DNA from: Streptomyces sp. JH14
GTDB lineage: Bacteria; Actinomycetota; Actinomycetes; Streptomycetales; Streptomycetaceae
Reading direction: 5' to 3'
Length of the DNA: 64,000 nucleotides
NCBI RefSeq assembly: GCF_029428675.1
Contig: NZ_JAJNEL010000001.1
Location: 2,728,001 to 2,792,000, forward strand
Position numbers and translations under genes: made by a program. Below the pieces are notes generated by a model, which ran no database searches, was not told the origin of the DNA, and saw only the letters and a program-made list of their open reading frames with translations. Shown piece after piece: positions 50,061 to 58,979 of the stretch. Every line of letters begins with the position of its first letter. The first letter of the stretch is position 1.

Positions 50061-50345
50061 AGTGTGCGGCTCCTTGCAGCGGATGAGGAGGTGCGTGGTG
50101 AAGCGTCTCCCTACAAGGGTGGTGGCGGGAGACGGGTGGGCACGTCTGTCAGGGGGTCCGAGGGGGCCGCATGATGCGGTCACCCGCCCGGGAAAGCAGA
50201 GTGCGGACCGCGCTGTCCGACGGTTCCAGGATAGGTGTCGACGGCGTCGGCGCGGTTCGCGGCCCGCTCGGTGTTCCGTCGGGGCCCGGGGGCCGGCACC
50301 CGTCCGGTCGCGCTCTCGTGCTGCGGGCCTCCGCGCTGTCATACT

Positions 50346-50372
50346 TACGAAGCCGTAGGTTACGGATGCGTA
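50346..50372. promoter_or_regulatory. Tandem TACG-N4-CGTA palindromes before the desaturase operon
   Basis: TACGAAGCCGTA (50346-50357) and TACGGATGCGTA (50361-50372) have centres 15 bases apart, 44 bases before the desaturase start. They are a likely operator for the TetR regulator encoded at the end of the operon. The remaining 50061-50345 part of the ppc/desaturase gap shows nothing else clear. Confidence 0.6.
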
Positions 50373-50415
50373 GCCAGAGCTTTCCGTCGTACTCCTCACC
50401 CTCCAGGGGCTCCCC

Positions 50416-51402
50416 ATGAACACCACCCCCGACGTGATCGGCGACGCCCGGGCACCGGCGGCCGACGGTCCGGATCTCCCCTCCGCCACGCTCGGTGGCG
50501 ACAGCAAACGGTCGATCGAGCAGATCGCCCTGCTGCTGTTCATCGTGGTGCCGTTCGTGGCCCTGGTCGCGGCGGTGCCGCTGGCGTGGGGGCGCGGGGT
50601 GAGCTGGCTCGATCTGGGTCTGCTGGTCGCCATGTACTACATCGGCTGCCACGGCATCACGATCGGTTTCCACCGCTACTTCACCCATGGTGCGTTCAAG
50701 GCGAAGCGCCCGCTCCGTATCGCCCTGGCCGTCGCCGGGTCGCTCGCGGTGGAGGGGCCGCTGGTGCGCTGGGTGGCGGACCACCGCAAGCATCACCGTT
50801 TCTCCGACGCCGAGGGCGATCCGCACTCGCCGTGGCGGTTCGGGGAGTCGCTTCCGGCGCTCATGAAGGGCCTGTGGTGGGCGCACATCGGCTGGATGTT
50901 CGACGAGGAGCAGACGCCGCAGCACAAGTACGCCCCGGATCTGATCAAGGATCCGGCGATGCGCGGGGTCTCCCGTCACTTCCTCACGCTCACGATCGTC
51001 TCGCTGGCGGTTCCGCCGCTGGTCGGCGGTCTGGTGACGATGTCGTGGTGGGGTGCGGCAACGGCGTTCTTCTGGGGCTCGCTCGTACGGGTGGCGCTCC
51101 TGCACCACGTCACGTGGTCGATCAACTCGATCTGTCACGCGGTCGGCAAGCGCCCGTTCAAGTCCCGTGACCGGTCCGGGAACGTGTGGTGGCTGGCGGT
51201 CCTGTCCTGCGGAGAGTCGTGGCACAACCTGCACCATGCGGACCCGACGAGCGCCCGGCACGGGGTGCTGCGGGGCCAGGTCGACTCCAGTGCCCGGCTG
51301 ATCCGGTGGTTCGAGAAGCTCGGCTGGGCGTACGACGTGCGCTGGCCCGACGCGTCCCGGATCGACTCCCGGCGCAAGTCCGCACGGGCCGACGCGGCAT
51401 GA
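50416..51402 (+). CDS. Membrane acyl-CoA/acyl-lipid desaturase
   Basis: A 328-residue di-iron membrane desaturase, probably delta-9. The three histidine boxes are H86-RYFT-H91, H123-RK-H126-H127 and H270-NL-H273-H274, between four membrane helices. It introduces a double bond in acyl chains for membrane fluidity, with electrons from a ferredoxin system not encoded here. ATG 50416 follows a modest AGGGG site. The stop overlaps the ATG of a TetR gene, so regulator and enzyme are in one operon, behind tandem palindromes. Confidence 0.93.
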   Translation: MNTTPDVIGDARAPAADGPDLPSATLGGDSKRSIEQIALLLFIVVPFVALVAAVPLAWGRGVSWLDLGLLVAMYYIGCHGITIGFHRYFTHGAFKAKRPLRIALAVAGSLAVEGPLVRWVADHRKHHRFSDAEGDPHSPWRFGESLPALMKGLWWAHIGWMFDEEQTPQHKYAPDLIKDPAMRGVSRHFLTLTIVSLAVPPLVGGLVTMSWWGAATAFFWGSLVRVALLHHVTWSINSICHAVGKRPFKSRDRSGNVWWLAVLSCGESWHNLHHADPTSARHGVLRGQVDSSARLIRWFEKLGWAYDVRWPDASRIDSRRKSARADAA

Positions 51403-52085
51403 TTGACGGCGTGGCGACCGACGGCAGCACGAGCAGCGAGAAGAACCGGCCCTCCTCCACCCGGCGCACCCGACGCGTGCGGATGACGGGCAAGGAACGC
51501 CGCGAGCAACTGCTGGACATCGGCCGCACCCTTTTCGCCGACAAGGGTTTCGAAGGCACGTCGGTCGAGGAGATCGCCGCCCGCGCCGGTGTCTCCAAGC
51601 CGGTCGTGTACGAGCACTTCGGCGGCAAGGAGGGCCTGTACGCGGTGGTGGTCGACCGTGAGATGCGCCAGCTGCTCGACATGGTGACCAGCGCCCTGAC
51701 GGCGGGTCATCCGCGTGAGCTCCTGGAGCAGGCGGCGTTCGCGCTGCTCGATTACATCGAGACGTACACGGACGGCTTCCGCATCCTGGTCCGTGACTCT
51801 CCCGTCGCCCAGTCGACGGGCACGTTCGCGTCCCTGATCAGCGATATCGCCACCCAGGTGGAGGACATTCTGGGCCTGGAGTTCAAGGCCCGCGGCTTCG
51901 ACCCGAAGCTGGCGCCGCTGTACGCGCAGGCGCTGGTCGGCATGGTGGCGCTGACGGGTCAGTGGTGGCTGAACGTGCGCAAGCCGAAGAAGGCCGAGGT
52001 GGCGGCGCATCTGGTGAACCTGGCCTGGCACGGTCTGGAGAACCTGGAGTCGAAGCCGCGGCTGATCGGACACCGCAAGAGCTGA
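51399..52085 (+). CDS. TetR-family regulator of the desaturase operon
   Basis: A 228-residue regulator. After a basic, Ser/Thr-rich tail of about 28 residues comes the helix-turn-helix VEEIAARAGVSKPVVYEHFGGKEGL (24 to 26 bases of it are conserved TetR core), then a C-terminal domain with TYTDGFRILVRDSP. Being last in the desaturase operon and coupled by ATGA, it most likely senses acyl-CoA or membrane state and feeds back on the operon. The start is ATG 51399, or GTG 51411. Confidence 0.9.
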   Translation: MIDGVATDGSTSSEKNRPSSTRRTRRVRMTGKERREQLLDIGRTLFADKGFEGTSVEEIAARAGVSKPVVYEHFGGKEGLYAVVVDREMRQLLDMVTSALTAGHPRELLEQAAFALLDYIETYTDGFRILVRDSPVAQSTGTFASLISDIATQVEDILGLEFKARGFDPKLAPLYAQALVGMVALTGQWWLNVRKPKKAEVAAHLVNLAWHGLENLESKPRLIGHRKS

Positions 52086-52153
52086 GCGGTGCGGGGTGCC
52101 CGCCCGGCGCCCCGCGCGTCTGCGGCTTACGCGGCTTCTGCGGCCTTCGTACC

Positions 52154-52463
52154 GCCGCTCCGAACAGCAGGAACCCCGTTATTGCTCAATCGTTAAACCG
52201 CTTCGGTCCCGTGGGTCACAGCTGTAGAGTCTGCGACTATCCCGGGCACCGATTCACCATGCATGTAACGCATCTGTGAATCCGTTCGACCCGGTTCCAC
52301 CACTGACCCCTGGGGGGGGCTTTGTCTTCTGTGGAACCCACCCTGTCCGCGCCCGCGCGCCCGAAGCGCGCCCGCCGGATCGCGGCTTGCACCGCACTTG
52401 TTCTCTCGGCCGGCATGCTGCTGGCCGCCCCGGCCTCGGCCGATGCCACACCCGCACCGCACC
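52154..52463 (+). repeat. Direct repeat, copy A: leader plus signal-peptide region
   Basis: About 310 bases nearly identical to 54210-54517. The shared block includes TTATTGCTCAATCGTTAAAC, a TGTAGAGTCTG element that may be a -10 region, the G-tract before the start codon and the whole signal-peptide coding part. It covers the 52086-52321 gap and marks a tandem duplication. Confidence 0.88.
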
Positions 52464-54103
52464 GCACCGTGACCGAGAGGCCCACGTCCTCGACGGGCCT
52501 GCAGCCGACCCTGACCCTGCCGAAGCACACCGCCCGGAAGTCGAAGGCGGCAGCGGCGGAAGATGCGGGCGGCGCGGTCGTTGCGGCGAAGCCCCGTGCG
52601 GACTTCGACGACGACGGCTACTCCGACCTGATCTACCGGACGTACGACGCCGAACTCCTCATCTTGCCGAGCACCGCCGATCAGGCGCATGCGTTCGAGA
52701 TCCCCGGCAAGGCTCCGGACGTACACAAGGACGTCATTCCGGTCGGCGACCAGACGGGTGACGGGGTCGCGGACGTCCTGACCCTGTCGCCGTACGGCTC
52801 GCTCTCGTTCCATGCGGGCATGTCGGCGGCGGGCACCGGGAACTCGACCTGGACCGGCAAGGGCTGGCAGATCTACAACAAGGTGCTCTCGCCCGGTGAC
52901 CTGACCGGCGACGGACGGTCCGACCTGCTGGCCCGCACGCCTGCGGGCGAGCTGTACCTGTACGCGGCCACCGGCAACACGGCCGCCTCCCCCTTCTCCG
53001 CACGGGTGCTGATCGGTAAGGGCTGGGGCGCGTACGACCAGCTCATCGGGGCGAACGACGTTACCGGGGACGGCATCGCCGACCTCTACGGGCGGACCGT
53101 CTCCGGCGAGCTGTACTTCTACACGGGCACCGGCTCCACGGCAGCCCCGTTCACCGATCCCGACCACGTCGGGCGTGGCTGGAAGATCTACAACCAGGTC
53201 ATCGGCGTCGACGACCTGAACGGCGACGGCCGGGGCGACCTGCTCGGCCGCGCGGTCAACGGGGACGTCTACGTCTACCTCGCCACCGGCACCGGCGGCG
53301 AACTCGCGACGCGCGTGGCGAGCGGCACCGGTATGAACGTGGCATCGCTCATCGCCGGCACGGGCGGCGCCCCCGACCACGGCAAGAACGATCTCATCGG
53401 GCTCGACTCCGAGGGCACGCTCTGGGCCTACTGGTCGCTGAACAACGGCAAGCTGAGCCCGCGTGCCCGCTGGAGCGACGTGGGCGGGTGGAAGGGCTTC
53501 AAGCCCCTCGTCGCGTCCTCGCTCGCGGAGACCACCCTGGCCAGTCTGCTGGAGGTGTTCGACGGCGGGCTCTACAACTACACCTACTCGGACCGCGTTC
53601 ACCTGATGAGCAGCGCCTGGGGCAGCTACAACGTCACCGTCGGCCCCGGCGACCTGACCGGCGACGGCAAGGGTGACGTGCTGACCCGCGACACCGGCGG
53701 CTACCTGTACATCCATCCCGGCAACGGCACGGGCAGCGGTTTCGGTGCCCGCATCAAGGTCGGTGGTGGCTGGAACGTGTACAACACGATCATCGGCGCC
53801 GGCGACTTCACCGGTGACGGCCGCACCGACGTGGTGGCCCGCGACTCCGCGGGGGTGCTCAAGATGTACCGGGGCACCGGCGACAAGTACAGGCCGTTCC
53901 AGTCCCCGTTCCCCGTCGGCGGGGGCTGGAACACCTACACGAAGCTGGCCGCGCCCGGCGACCTCACCGGGGACGGCAAGGCCGACCTCGTCGGGGTCGA
54001 CCGCAACGGCAGCCTCTACCTCTACATCTCGAACGGCTCCGGCCAGTTCGCCGCCCCGGTCAGGCTCGGCGGCGGCTGGAACACGTACAGCATCCTGAAC
54101 TGA
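52322..54103 (+). CDS. Secreted FG-GAP/VCBS-repeat protein, copy A
   Basis: A 593-residue exported protein. The signal peptide ends near APASADATPAP, a Thr/Lys-rich stretch follows, then from about residue 95 a run of roughly nine repeats of about 50 residues each: W-x-x-YN, then GDLTGDGxxDLLAR and G-x-L-YLY. The D-x-x-x-D-G-x-x-D calcium loops suggest an integrin-alpha-like beta-propeller, for adhesion or carbohydrate binding outside the cell. The TTG 52322 start has a G-rich site just upstream; the upstream GTG at 52276 is out of frame because of an eight-G tract. It is a tandem paralogue of the next gene. Confidence 0.87.
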   Translation: MSSVEPTLSAPARPKRARRIAACTALVLSAGMLLAAPASADATPAPHRTVTERPTSSTGLQPTLTLPKHTARKSKAAAAEDAGGAVVAAKPRADFDDDGYSDLIYRTYDAELLILPSTADQAHAFEIPGKAPDVHKDVIPVGDQTGDGVADVLTLSPYGSLSFHAGMSAAGTGNSTWTGKGWQIYNKVLSPGDLTGDGRSDLLARTPAGELYLYAATGNTAASPFSARVLIGKGWGAYDQLIGANDVTGDGIADLYGRTVSGELYFYTGTGSTAAPFTDPDHVGRGWKIYNQVIGVDDLNGDGRGDLLGRAVNGDVYVYLATGTGGELATRVASGTGMNVASLIAGTGGAPDHGKNDLIGLDSEGTLWAYWSLNNGKLSPRARWSDVGGWKGFKPLVASSLAETTLASLLEVFDGGLYNYTYSDRVHLMSSAWGSYNVTVGPGDLTGDGKGDVLTRDTGGYLYIHPGNGTGSGFGARIKVGGGWNVYNTIIGAGDFTGDGRTDVVARDSAGVLKMYRGTGDKYRPFQSPFPVGGGWNTYTKLAAPGDLTGDGKADLVGVDRNGSLYLYISNGSGQFAAPVRLGGGWNTYSILN

Positions 54104-54120
54104 TCACCCCGCACCGCACA

Positions 54121-54158
54121 GAGCGCCCTGCGGCCGGGCTTCCGGCGGCAGGGCGCTC
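54121..54158 (+). terminator. Terminator of FG-GAP copy A
   Basis: GAGCGCCCTGC (54121-54131) and GCAGGGCGCTC (54148-54158) pair exactly, and the stem extends inward with one mismatch. The same hairpin follows copy B at 56154. Confidence 0.8.
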
Positions 54159-54209
54159 CTGCGTGCCGGCGCCGGGCTCATCCCGCCGGCTCCAGGAACT
54201 GCCGCCCGG

Positions 54210-54517
54210 CCGTTCCGAACGGCAGGAACCCCGTTATTACTCAATCGTTAAACCACTTCAGTCACGTGAGCCACAGCTGTAGAGTCTGTGGCTATCCCGG
54301 GCATTGATTCACCATGCATGTAAAGCATCCGTGAATCCGTTCGACCCGGTTCCACCACTTACCCCTGGGGGGGCTTTGTCTTCTGTGGAACCCGCCCTGT
54401 CCGCGCCCGCGCGCCCGAAGCGCGCACGCCGGATCGCGGCTTGCACCGCACTTGTTCTCTCGGCCGGCATGCTGCTGGCCGCCCCGGCTTCGGCCGATGC
54501 CACACCCGCACCGCACG
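54210..54517 (+). repeat. Direct repeat, copy B: leader plus signal-peptide region
   Basis: Matches 52154-52463 with a few substitutions and a G-tract of seven instead of eight. It fills the 54159-54375 gap and carries the promoter of the second paralogue. Confidence 0.88.
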
Positions 54518-56136
54518 TCCCGGCCGTCGAGCGGCCCGCGCAGCCCGGTCTCGACCGGCTGCCGACGCTCACGCTGCCGCAGCGCACCGCCAAGAAGTCC
54601 CCGGCCGCGCGTGTCGCGGGCGCGGCCGACGCGGTCATCCCGGCGAAGCCGCGTCAGGACGTGGACGACGACGGGTACAGCGACCTGATGGAACGCGGCA
54701 TCGACGGACAGCTGTACGTCTACCCGTCGACCGGTACCGGAAGCCACACCTACACGATCAACGGCGACTACGAGGAGCAGTCCAAGGACATCATCGCGCC
54801 GGGCGACCTCGACGGTGGCGGCCGTCCCGAGTTCTTCACCCTGTCGGCGACCGGCACCCTCTCGCTCTTCCAGAGCTGGGGGGCGGACAGCACCGGCTAC
54901 GCCACCTGGTCCGGCAAGGGCTGGCAGATCTACAACAAGGTCTTCGCTCCCGGCGACCTGAACGGCGACGGCCTGGGCGATGTCCTGGCCCGTACGCCGT
55001 CGGGTGAGCTGTACCTCTACACGACCACGGGCGCGGTCGACAGCAACCCGTTCAGGTCGCGGGTCAAGGTCGGCAGCGGCTGGGGCGTGTACGACCAGCT
55101 CGTCGGCGCGAACGACATGAACGGCGACGGCATCGGCGACCTGATCGCCCGTACGACCGCCGGCGAGCTGTACTTCTACGCCGGCACCGGCACCGCCGCG
55201 ACCCCGTTCAAGGGCCGGGTGAAGGTCGGCAACGGCTGGAACGCGTACAACCAGCTCATCGGGATCGACGACCAGACCGGCGACGGCCTGGCCGACCTCC
55301 TCGTGCGCACCCAGTCCGGCACGATGTACTACTACGAGTCGACCGGGTACGGCACCTTCCTCCCCCGCAGCACTTGGGGGACGAACTGGAACGTCGCATC
55401 GCTGTTCCTCGGAGCGGGCGGAAACCCCGACTTCGGCAAGAACGACCTGATGGGGCTGGACGGCAAGAACAACCTGTACTGGTACTACGCGAAGAACAAC
55501 GGGGCGCTCAGCGACCGCCAGCTCATCGACGCGTTCCCGTCGGGCCTCAGCTTCACACTGGCCTCGTCCTTCGACAAGGACGGCCAGTCCGACCTGCCGA
55601 TCGTGTACAAGGGCACGCTCTACAACGGCGAATACACGATCGGCAACGGCTGGGACATCTACAACAGCCTCGTCGGTCCGGGCGACCTGAGCGGCGACGG
55701 CAAGGGCGACCTGCTGGCGCGGGACCGGTCCGGCAACCTCTACCTGTACCGCGGCAACGGCACGGGCAGCGCGTTCGCCACCCGGATCAAGGTCGGTTCC
55801 GGCTGGGGTGCGTACAACAAGCTCCTCGGCGCGGGCGACTACACCGGTGACGGCCGCACGGACCTCCTGGCCCGCACCACCGGCGGCACCCTCTACCTGT
55901 ACGCGGGCACGGGCAACGCCTCCGCCCCGTTCAAGTCGCGGGTCTCCATCGGCGGCGGCTGGAACACCTACAACAAGCTCGCCGCACCCGGCGACATCAA
56001 CGGTGACGGCAAGGGCGACATCGTCGGCGTCAACTCCGCCGGCGACCTCTACCGCTACACCTCGACCGGAACCGGGAAGTTCGCGGCGAAGGTCCGGGTC
56101 GGCGGCGGCTGGAACACCTACCGCAACCTGTACTGA
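54376..56136 (+). CDS. Secreted FG-GAP/VCBS-repeat protein, copy B
   Basis: A 586-residue paralogue of the preceding gene. The signal peptide is the same, with a divergent linker (VPAVERPAQPGLDRLPTLTL), then the same series of roughly 50-residue propeller repeats (GDLNGDGLGDVLARTPSGEL; GDLSGDGKGDLLARDRSGNL). The middle blade near GNPDFGKNDLMGLDGKNNLY is the least regular in both copies. TTG 54376 is aligned with copy A; with seven Gs the frame is open upstream to 54304, so a longer N-terminus is possible here only. The role is probably extracellular calcium-dependent binding, with no catalytic motif seen. Confidence 0.86.
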   Translation: MSSVEPALSAPARPKRARRIAACTALVLSAGMLLAAPASADATPAPHVPAVERPAQPGLDRLPTLTLPQRTAKKSPAARVAGAADAVIPAKPRQDVDDDGYSDLMERGIDGQLYVYPSTGTGSHTYTINGDYEEQSKDIIAPGDLDGGGRPEFFTLSATGTLSLFQSWGADSTGYATWSGKGWQIYNKVFAPGDLNGDGLGDVLARTPSGELYLYTTTGAVDSNPFRSRVKVGSGWGVYDQLVGANDMNGDGIGDLIARTTAGELYFYAGTGTAATPFKGRVKVGNGWNAYNQLIGIDDQTGDGLADLLVRTQSGTMYYYESTGYGTFLPRSTWGTNWNVASLFLGAGGNPDFGKNDLMGLDGKNNLYWYYAKNNGALSDRQLIDAFPSGLSFTLASSFDKDGQSDLPIVYKGTLYNGEYTIGNGWDIYNSLVGPGDLSGDGKGDLLARDRSGNLYLYRGNGTGSAFATRIKVGSGWGAYNKLLGAGDYTGDGRTDLLARTTGGTLYLYAGTGNASAPFKSRVSIGGGWNTYNKLAAPGDINGDGKGDIVGVNSAGDLYRYTSTGTGKFAAKVRVGGGWNTYRNLY

Positions 56137-56153
56137 TCACCCCGCACCACACA

Positions 56154-56191
56154 GAGCGCCCTGCGGCCGGGCTTCCGGCGGCAGGGCGCTC
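56154..56191 (+). terminator. Terminator of FG-GAP copy B
   Basis: Same stem as at 54121, with 11 exact outer pairs; it lies before the convergent VOC gene. Confidence 0.8.
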
Positions 56192-56211
56192 CTGCGTGCC
56201 GGCGCCGGGGC

Positions 56212-56574
56212 TCATCCCGTCGGCTCCAGGAACTCCAGCCGGTTGCCCACCGGGTCGTGGGAGAAGAAGCGCCGGTGACCCGGCAGACCGGTGTCCCAGC
56301 GGACCTCCGCGCCGTGGGCCTCCAGCCGCGACGCGTACGCCTCGATGTCCGTGACGCGCAGACCGGGGTGCGCCTTCCTCGCCGGGCGGAAATCCTTCTC
56401 GACGCCCAGGTGGAGCTGGACCGGGCCCGCCTGGAACCAACAGCCGCCGCGGGCGGCCAGAGCGCCGGGCTTGGGCAGTTCGGTCATGCCGAGGGTGCCG
56501 ACGTAGTAGGCGCGCAGGAGGTCCTCCGCGCCTTCCGGGGCGGCGAGCTGTACGTGGTCGAGGGCGGCGATCAT
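56212..56574 (-). CDS. VOC-family (glyoxalase-like) protein
   Basis: A 120-residue protein of the vicinal-oxygen-chelate fold with two beta-alpha-beta modules: LDHVQLAAPEGAEDLLRAYY with a metal-ligand His, VQLHLGVEKDF, then RFFSHDPVGNRLEFLEPTG with the usual terminal Glu. It could be a lyase, dioxygenase or resistance-type binder. ATG 56574 overlaps the stop of the methyltransferase gene (ATGA), so the two are coupled. Confidence 0.88.
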   Translation of the reverse strand: MIAALDHVQLAAPEGAEDLLRAYYVGTLGMTELPKPGALAARGGCWFQAGPVQLHLGVEKDFRPARKAHPGLRVTDIEAYASRLEAHGAEVRWDTGLPGHRRFFSHDPVGNRLEFLEPTG

Positions 56575-57380
56575 CGGTTCTCCCGCCGGGACTTGTGCGC
56601 CACGGCGAAGATGCGGCGGAACGGGAAGACCGTGCCGTGCGGGCCCTTCGGGTACGCGGTGCGCAGTGCATCGCGGTATTCGGCGAGGAAGGCGTCCCTG
56701 GCCTGCGGGTCGTCCGCGAGCGCCGTCAGGACCGGGCGCAGACCGGTGCCCTTGACCCAGTCCAGGGCGGCGTCCTCACCCTGGAGAAGGTGGAGGTAGG
56801 TGGTCTCCCAGACGTCGGCGGTGATGCCGGGGGCGGTGAGGCGGTCGAGGTAGGCGGCGGGCGTCAGGACCGCGTCGCCGTGGCGCAGGATGCCGCCCAG
56901 ACGGGAGCGCCAGCGGGGCGAGTCGGCCAGTTCGCGCATCAGGACGTGGGTGGGCTGGTCGAAGTTGCCGGGGACCTGGAGGGCGAACGTGCCGCCGGGG
57001 GTGAGGGCGTCGAGCCAGGCCGGGAAGCGGTCCGCGTGGCCGGGGACCCACTGGAGGAGGGCGTTGGAGACGATCACGTCGAACGGCTCCTGCGGCGTCC
57101 AGGTCGTCGCGTCGGCCTCGGCGAAGTCCATGAGGGGGGTGGCGTGGGCCTGGGCCCGTTCCAGCATCTGGGGGGAGTTGTCGTAGCCGGTGATGCGGGC
57201 CCCGGGCCAGCGGTCGGCGAGGAGGGCCGTGACGTTGCCCGCTCCGCAGCCGAGGTCCGCGATGCGGGGTGCGGGGACGGCCGGGGGCTCGGGGATGCGG
57301 GCCAGGAGGTCGTGGAACGGGCGGGTGCGGTGGTCGGCGTGGCGCAGGTACTGCTGCGGGTCCCAGATGGGTGTCGTCAT
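56571..57380 (-). CDS. tam: Trans-aconitate 2-methyltransferase-like SAM enzyme
   Basis: A 269-residue class I methyltransferase. WDPQQYLRHADHRTRPFHDL is the typical Tam N-terminus, the SAM motif is IADLGCGAGNVTALL, and SNALLQWVPGH followed by QVPGNFDQPTH are Tam landmarks. Tam methylates trans-aconitate, an inhibitor of aconitase. ATG 57380. A MarR-type gene is divergent, with two CTTGA/TCAAG palindromes between, so control by that regulator is probable. Confidence 0.88.
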   Translation of the reverse strand: MTTPIWDPQQYLRHADHRTRPFHDLLARIPEPPAVPAPRIADLGCGAGNVTALLADRWPGARITGYDNSPQMLERAQAHATPLMDFAEADATTWTPQEPFDVIVSNALLQWVPGHADRFPAWLDALTPGGTFALQVPGNFDQPTHVLMRELADSPRWRSRLGGILRHGDAVLTPAAYLDRLTAPGITADVWETTYLHLLQGEDAALDWVKGTGLRPVLTALADDPQARDAFLAEYRDALRTAYPKGPHGTVFPFRRIFAVAHKSRRENR

Positions 57381-57404
57381 GCGGCAAGGATCACGGGGAA
57401 ACTA

Positions 57405-57432
57405 TCTTGATGTCAAGACACTTGAATTCAAG
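57405..57432. promoter_or_regulatory. Tandem MarR-type palindromes
   Basis: TCTTGATGTCAAGA (57405-57418) and CTTGAATTCAAG (57421-57432) are both perfect palindromes on CTTGA/TCAAG half-sites, with centres 15 bases apart, in the gap between tam and the MarR gene. The form is a classic MarR operator. Confidence 0.7.
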
Positions 57433-57468
57433 AGACTTCATGTCGACAGACCCTTTACACTGATCCAC

Positions 57469-57967
57469 ATGGAGGACGAGGTCGACCGACTGGTCGCAGC
57501 ATGGCGCCGCGAGCGCCCCGACCTCGACGTGGAACCGCTCGAGGTGCTCAGCCGCGTCTCGCGCCTCGCCCGTCACCTCGACCGGGCCCGCCGGATCGCC
57601 TTCGCCGAGCACAACCTCGAGCCGTGGGAGTTCGACGTACTGACGTCGCTGCGCCGCGCGGGCGCCCCGTACCAGCTCTCCCCCCGGCCAGCTGCTGACC
57701 CAGACCCTGGTCACCTCGGGCACGATGACCAACCGGATCGACCGGCTGACCAAGAAGAACCTCGTCGAGCGGCTCCCCGACCCCAGCGACCGGCGCGGTG
57801 TCCTCGTCCGGCTCACCGCCGAGGGGCGCGACAAGGCCGACCAGTCGCTGGCCGGGCTGCTCGCCCAGGAGCGGGCCATCCTGGGCGAACTCTCCCGCCA
57901 GCAGCGCGCCGAACTGGCATCGCTGCTACGCCAGTTGACCGCCCCGTTCGACAACGTCCCCGGCTAG
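57469..57967 (+). pseudogene. MarR-family regulator, frameshifted
   Basis: Two frames together read as one MarR protein of about 165 residues. From ATG 57469 comes MEDEVDRLVAAWRRERPDLD through YQLSP. After 57685 the frame shifts, and the second frame gives GQLLTQTLVTSGTMTNRIDR through RLPDPSDRRGVLVRLT, the winged-helix wing, to the stop at 57967. The break is at a run of six Cs (57680-57685) where five would keep the frame. It is either a true mutation or a base-calling error. Its 3' end overlaps the response-regulator gene on the other strand by 42 bases. Confidence 0.85.
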
Positions 57968-58702
57968 CTCGGCCGGTCCGACACCGGCCCGCCGGGCCAG
58001 GGCGACCGCGGCCAGGGTCGAGTGCACGCCCAGCTTCCCCAGCACGTTCTGCATATGCGTACGCACCGTGTGCGGGGACAGGAACAGCCGCTCCGCCACC
58101 GCCTTGCGGCCCAGTCCGGCCACCATGCAGCGCAGCACCTCGCGCTCGCGCGGGGTCAGCGACTCGACCAGCCGCTCGCTCTCGGTGCGGTGCTTGCGGG
58201 CCGCCGTCAGTTCCCGCAGCACGCCGGTGAGCAGCGCCGGCGGAAGGTGCGTCTCGTCGCGCAGCACCCCGCGGATGACCGTGAGCAGCCGCTGCAGCGA
58301 GCAGTCCTTGGCCACCCAGCCCGACGCTCCGGCCTGCAGTGCGAGCGCGGCCCGGCGCGCGTCGTCCTTCTCGGCGAGCACCACCGTACGGACGGACGGC
58401 TGGCCCGCACGGACCCCGGCGACCAGCGAGATCCCGTCGACCGGGGTGCTGTCGCCACTGCGCGGGACGGGGACCGGGCCCGGGACGGCGCGTCCGCCCG
58501 GCGACAGGATGCCCAGTTCGGCATCGACGAGGATCACGTCGTACGTGCGGCCTTCGGCGGCCGCGCGCTCCAGGCAGCGCAGCGCGGCGGGGCCGCTGCC
58601 CGCCGCGGCCACCTCGACGTCCGGCTCGGCCGCGAGGGCCGCCGCGAGCGATTCGGCAAAAATGCGGTGGTCGTCCACCACGAGAACCCGGATACGGACC
58701 AC
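57926..58702 (-). CDS. LuxR/NarL-type response regulator, orphan
   Basis: A 258-residue protein: receiver domain with VLVVDDHRIF and phospho-acceptor Asp in YDVILVDAEL, an unusual 25-residue insertion rich in Gly/Pro after it (SPGGRAVPGPVPVPRSGDST), then KDCSLQRLL and the C-terminal helix-turn-helix LTPREREVLRCMVAGLGRKA followed by VAERLFLSPHTVRTHMQNVL. No kinase is adjacent. GTG 58702 is used; GTG 58708 is two codons longer. It may pair with a remote kinase. Confidence 0.9.
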   Translation of the reverse strand: MVRIRVLVVDDHRIFAESLAAALAAEPDVEVAAAGSGPAALRCLERAAAEGRTYDVILVDAELGILSPGGRAVPGPVPVPRSGDSTPVDGISLVAGVRAGQPSVRTVVLAEKDDARRAALALQAGASGWVAKDCSLQRLLTVIRGVLRDETHLPPALLTGVLRELTAARKHRTESERLVESLTPREREVLRCMVAGLGRKAVAERLFLSPHTVRTHMQNVLGKLGVHSTLAAVALARRAGVGPAELAGDVVERGGQLA

Positions 58703-58979
58703 AGGCACCCCCAGCTGTGTCTGGCCCGGGGCCACACCCCCGGCACCCCGACGGGGCGGACAAGTGCGGGTACGACGCCCGGAGCGCTGAGGTGAACCGC
58801 AATGCCACGGCCGCCGCCGTGTGCCGGCTGCCACCCCGCCCCGGGCGTCGTACCCGACCGTCTCGTACCCCTGAATCAGCACCGGCCCCCACCGGTGCTG
58901 TGCATCAGCGTACGGCTGAGGGCCCGAAGCGGAAGGCAATTGACAGAACTGATGGACCTCGGTGTTTAGGGTGTGGTTC

